Assembly (NCBI RefSeq): GCF_037126435.1
Contig: NZ_CP147020.1
Coordinates: 2,655,293 to 2,719,292 of the forward strand
Direction of reading: 5' to 3'
DNA length: 64,000 nucleotides
Source: Bernardetia sp. ABR2-2B
GTDB lineage: Bacteria; Bacteroidota; Bacteroidia; Cytophagales; Bernardetiaceae
In this document: positions 61,762-64,000 of the stretch, in pieces
Position numbering within the stretch: position 1 is the stretch's first letter
How the letters are laid out: each line of letters opens with the position of its first letter
Translations under genes and position numbers: made by a program
The notes under the pieces: model-generated
The model's input: only the letters and a program-made list of their open reading frames with translations
Databases searched by the model: none
What the model was told of the DNA's origin: nothing

Positions 61762-62115
61762 ATGCAAAAATTTCTTTTTATCAGTTTATTATTTATCGGA
61801 CTTTCTACTTTTTTTGCTAACAATGCAGCAGCTCAAAACACAGTAAGACTTCAATCAGAAGCTAGTGTTACTATTGAAGGAATCTATATCCATTTTTTGA
61901 ATGGTTGGAGTGGAAATGTAATGCCAGAATTAGGACAAGATTACTTAATGCCAAATAATAGTATAGATATTCCTCTTTCAAATGGTGGACGTTGTGAAAT
62001 CAAATTATGGGATGGCGAAAACATCTATTTCTTAGTCCTTAACATTGATGAGTACGATAACATTACTTATGTTACTATTACAGACGACCTGTTAAGAAGA
62101 TCTATTTCTAACTAA
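61762..62115 (+). CDS. Small secreted protein, unknown
   Basis: 117 aa. Signal peptide MQKFLFISLLFIGLSTFF then NNAAAQ, mature part of about 92 residues rich in beta strands (NTVRLQSEASVTIEGIYIHFLNG, WDGENIYFLVLNIDEYDNITYVTI). No known domain. It begins a run of four uncharacterised exported or membrane proteins on one strand. Confidence 0.65.
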   Translation: MQKFLFISLLFIGLSTFFANNAAAQNTVRLQSEASVTIEGIYIHFLNGWSGNVMPELGQDYLMPNNSIDIPLSNGGRCEIKLWDGENIYFLVLNIDEYDNITYVTITDDLLRRSISN

Positions 62116-62198
62116 ATCAATCCTACTTTCTAAAAAAGTGACTTGGTAACTAAAATTATCAAGTCCTTAAAACTTATTATTCAAAATTTTACTACGTG

Positions 62199-63584
62199 AT
62201 GAAATATTCAAAAAATATACTACTTCTTCTTTTATTATTTATTCCTCTTTTTGTTCAAGCAAAAGATATTAGTGGTACGTATCTCTGCCACAATATGTAT
62301 GTTGCAAGTACAGAAATAGCTCAACGTCCAGATGGCTCAATCAAGCTTGAAATGAAGTTTTTTTATAACGGAATTGATATGAATGACATCAGTACAACCT
62401 TAGCACCTATCAATAATGAAAAAACAATTTTTGAAACTGTAGAAAATACTAAATATCCTTTACACATAATTATTAGCGACGGTACAGCGGAGTTATATGT
62501 CTTAAATGAAGCTAGAGCTATTCAAGATTATTTTTTGCTATGTCAAGACAAAAAACTTTTGAAGAATCTAATGAAAGAAAAAGGTCTCAAAAGTAAGGCA
62601 CAACAAAAAATGACTTTACTGAAAAATGAAGAGTATCAAAGTGAGTATAGCTCAAAACCTGCTATTTTTATTGCCTCTAACCCAACTTCAGATTTTCACG
62701 CCAAAAATGCAGGAAAAGTAGTTTTCTTTTCAGAAAAGCCAGAAATAGGTAAGGAAGATATGTCTAAAATTAAGACAAAATTCACACTTGGAGATCAAAT
62801 TTGGGCTGTGGCTTATTTTCCTGTGGCTCTTGAAAAACTACCTCGTCTGATGGATACCAATAGAAAGAACTTTTTAGAAGTTGGTTTCTTTGATTATACC
62901 AAAAACCTAACTGAAGAAGAAAGAACTATCGGAAGTCAGTCTGTATTGGCATTAGATGAAGAGATGAGAAAACAAAACTACTTTATCTTTCAAGTTATTC
63001 CAACGACAGGCAAGTACAATAATATAGATATACAGAATACAGTTTGGATAGTCAATAAATTAAAGACCTTAGGAGCATTCAACCATACTATCAAAATGAC
63101 AATGGGAGATGACTATGATTATGATGATAGTGTAAATGATTATCAACCTTATTATGAAAATCTATTTTCTGGAACTTTTGAACTGGATATGAGTGATAAA
63201 GAAGCCGTAGCAAAATGGAGTAAAGCACTAAATGATAGTGAGTTTGAATCAAGAGAAATGCCTAATGTGCCAAGAGCTCCAGCTAGTTTTGAGGCTGATA
63301 TTATCGCAAGACTAAATGGTCTGAATGAGAGAAGAGGCTGGGACAGAAAGTGGATAAAAGTATTGAATGATGGTGCTTGGAACTGGATGACTAGAAGAGA
63401 TGACTATGGATTTATTACTGAAAGATATGCTGGCTTCATAGGTGTTTTTGAAGATAAAAAAGGCTGTGGATATATACAACTTACCCTCAAGCAAAAGTAC
63501 ATAGATAACGGTCAGTTTGAAGAAAAAATGTACTGGGATTATGAAGGTAGAGCATATTACCTTTCTTGTGAAAAAGCAAAATAA
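62199..63584 (+). CDS. Secreted protein, unknown function
   Basis: 461 aa. I chose ATG 62199; a GTG one codon earlier would also work. Signal peptide (MKYSKNILLLLLLFIPLFVQA). The mature protein is mixed alpha/beta with many aromatic residues (YFPVALEKLPRLMDT; FNHTIKMTMGDDYDYDDSVNDYQ; WDRKWIKVLNDGAWNWMTRRDDYG; MYWDYEGRAYYLSCEKAK). I do not recognise the family. It may be co-transcribed with the neighbouring genes at 61762 and 63678. Confidence 0.65.
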   Translation: MKYSKNILLLLLLFIPLFVQAKDISGTYLCHNMYVASTEIAQRPDGSIKLEMKFFYNGIDMNDISTTLAPINNEKTIFETVENTKYPLHIIISDGTAELYVLNEARAIQDYFLLCQDKKLLKNLMKEKGLKSKAQQKMTLLKNEEYQSEYSSKPAIFIASNPTSDFHAKNAGKVVFFSEKPEIGKEDMSKIKTKFTLGDQIWAVAYFPVALEKLPRLMDTNRKNFLEVGFFDYTKNLTEEERTIGSQSVLALDEEMRKQNYFIFQVIPTTGKYNNIDIQNTVWIVNKLKTLGAFNHTIKMTMGDDYDYDDSVNDYQPYYENLFSGTFELDMSDKEAVAKWSKALNDSEFESREMPNVPRAPASFEADIIARLNGLNERRGWDRKWIKVLNDGAWNWMTRRDDYGFITERYAGFIGVFEDKKGCGYIQLTLKQKYIDNGQFEEKMYWDYEGRAYYLSCEKAK

Positions 63585-63677
63585 AGCATTTATCTAAAAA
63601 ACAATTACCAAATTTATTTTTTTACAAGACTTTGCTTTCAAAAAAAGTGAAGTCTTAACTTTCAACCAGCTTTACTA

Positions 63678-63926
63678 ATGATTTCAGATATAGGATTCTT
63701 TATAATGATTTTAGGAGGAGTAAATACACTTTGGAATTTACTTTGGCTAATAATGGCTCAAAGCAGCATAGCAGGAGCTAAAATTTCGAAACAAGTGGGA
63801 ACAGACAACGAAAACACAGATGAAAATATAGAAATTGGAAAGTCTTTTTCTAAGCAACTCATCAGTAATATTGTACCAAGAGTAGCTATAACTCTTATAG
63901 GTACACTTATGTATTTATTAGGTTAG
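63678..63926 (+). CDS. Small membrane protein, unknown
   Basis: 82 aa with two hydrophobic segments (about 4-27 and 62-81) separated by an acidic linker (QVGTDNENTDENIEIGKSF). No signal peptide. The partial gene that follows starts 6 bases after its stop, so they are surely co-transcribed. Confidence 0.6.
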   Translation: MISDIGFFIMILGGVNTLWNLLWLIMAQSSIAGAKISKQVGTDNENTDENIEIGKSFSKQLISNIVPRVAITLIGTLMYLLG

Positions 63927-63932
63927 AAAATA

Positions 63933-64000
63933 ATGTCTATACAAAATCAACTTCAAGGAAAATGGAAATCTACTGAGCAGATTGAAAGACTACCAGACTA
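63933..64000 (+). CDS. N-terminal part of a gene cut by the window end
   Basis: ATG 63933 opens a frame (MSIQNQLQGKWKSTEQIERL) that is still open at 64000. Starting 6 bases after the preceding stop, it is likely the next gene of the same operon. Too short to classify. Confidence 0.5.
   Translation, partial: MSIQNQLQGKWKSTEQIERLPD

Noticed and set aside
1-64000. CRISPR array, tRNA or rRNA genes
   Set aside because: No regularly spaced identical repeats, and no cloverleaf with an acceptor end and T-loop was found on reading both strands; small RNA genes could still be missed by eye.

Overview
The window reads as a chromosomal segment of an AT-rich member of the Bacteroidota, most likely a marine gliding Cytophagales bacterium (a Bernardetia/Flexibacter-like genome is my best guess, by inference). 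The support is: promoters of the Bacteroidota type (TTG ... TAnnTTTG) upstream of many genes; a large secreted subtilase with a type IX secretion sorting domain; a TonB-receptor-like barrel with a carboxypeptidase-regulatory N-terminal domain; LytS/LytTR and AraC/7TM regulators; and mostly single genes or short operons with AT-rich spacers. I saw no tRNA, rRNA, CRISPR array, prophage or complete insertion sequence. 

Layout. 0-1.3 kb is a rearranged edge: the tail of a repeat-type protein, a barrel-protein fragment and a 5'-truncated SpoIIE-type phosphatase joined head to head. 1.3-8.4 kb is core metabolism and envelope: folP, a DoxX-like protein, an amidase, a NeuD-like acyltransferase and full-length metH. 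8.4-13.4 kb is accessory: a nuclease-like orphan, a frameshifted REP-associated transposase (RAYT) between two REP-pair elements, a truncated fic gene, mdaB with a divergent LysR regulator, and more REP debris. 13.4-24.1 kb is mostly housekeeping (RsmB-type methyltransferase, cysN, metG, yajC, an acyl-CoA dehydrogenase). 24.2-30.1 kb holds small orphans plus a TetR-controlled ABC exporter. 30.2-37.1 kb holds prmA, a DksA-like regulator, a gamma-carbonic-anhydrase-like protein with a PhyH-type dioxygenase, lipoproteins and an AsmA-like protein. 37.3-43.6 kb is a cassette of two serine hydrolases, an NTF2-like protein, an NTF2/DJ-1/NTF2 fusion and an AraC/7TM regulator, bounded on both sides by the same receptor 3' end. 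43.6-48.2 kb is the intact TonB-receptor-like gene, divergent from a LytS/LytTR pair. 48.2-64 kb holds outer-membrane and secreted proteins, an isolated nuoH, the type IX-secreted protease, an S41 peptidase, tauE, an SDR enzyme, a Crp/Fnr regulator and a run of small uncharacterised exported proteins cut by the window end. 

The most distinctive content lies between the genes. I found several families of small structured repeats: (a) a 141-bp MITE-like element in two intact copies with 16-bp terminal inverted repeats, 3-bp flanking duplications and two internal hairpins, plus decayed relatives; (b) REP-pair (BIME) elements around the RAYT; (c) a 7-11-7 hairpin placed just upstream of start codons; (d) inverted hairpin pairs with complementary loops, one of them in the metH leader; (e) a 186-bp element with perfect 14-bp ends. 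Gene remnants too short for ORF calling are also visible: a Crp/Fnr tail beside tauE, a receptor tail at 37.3 kb, and the fic and phosphatase fragments. Two near-identical TetR-type operator sequences suggest that one regulator controls both the ABC exporter and a small membrane protein nearby.
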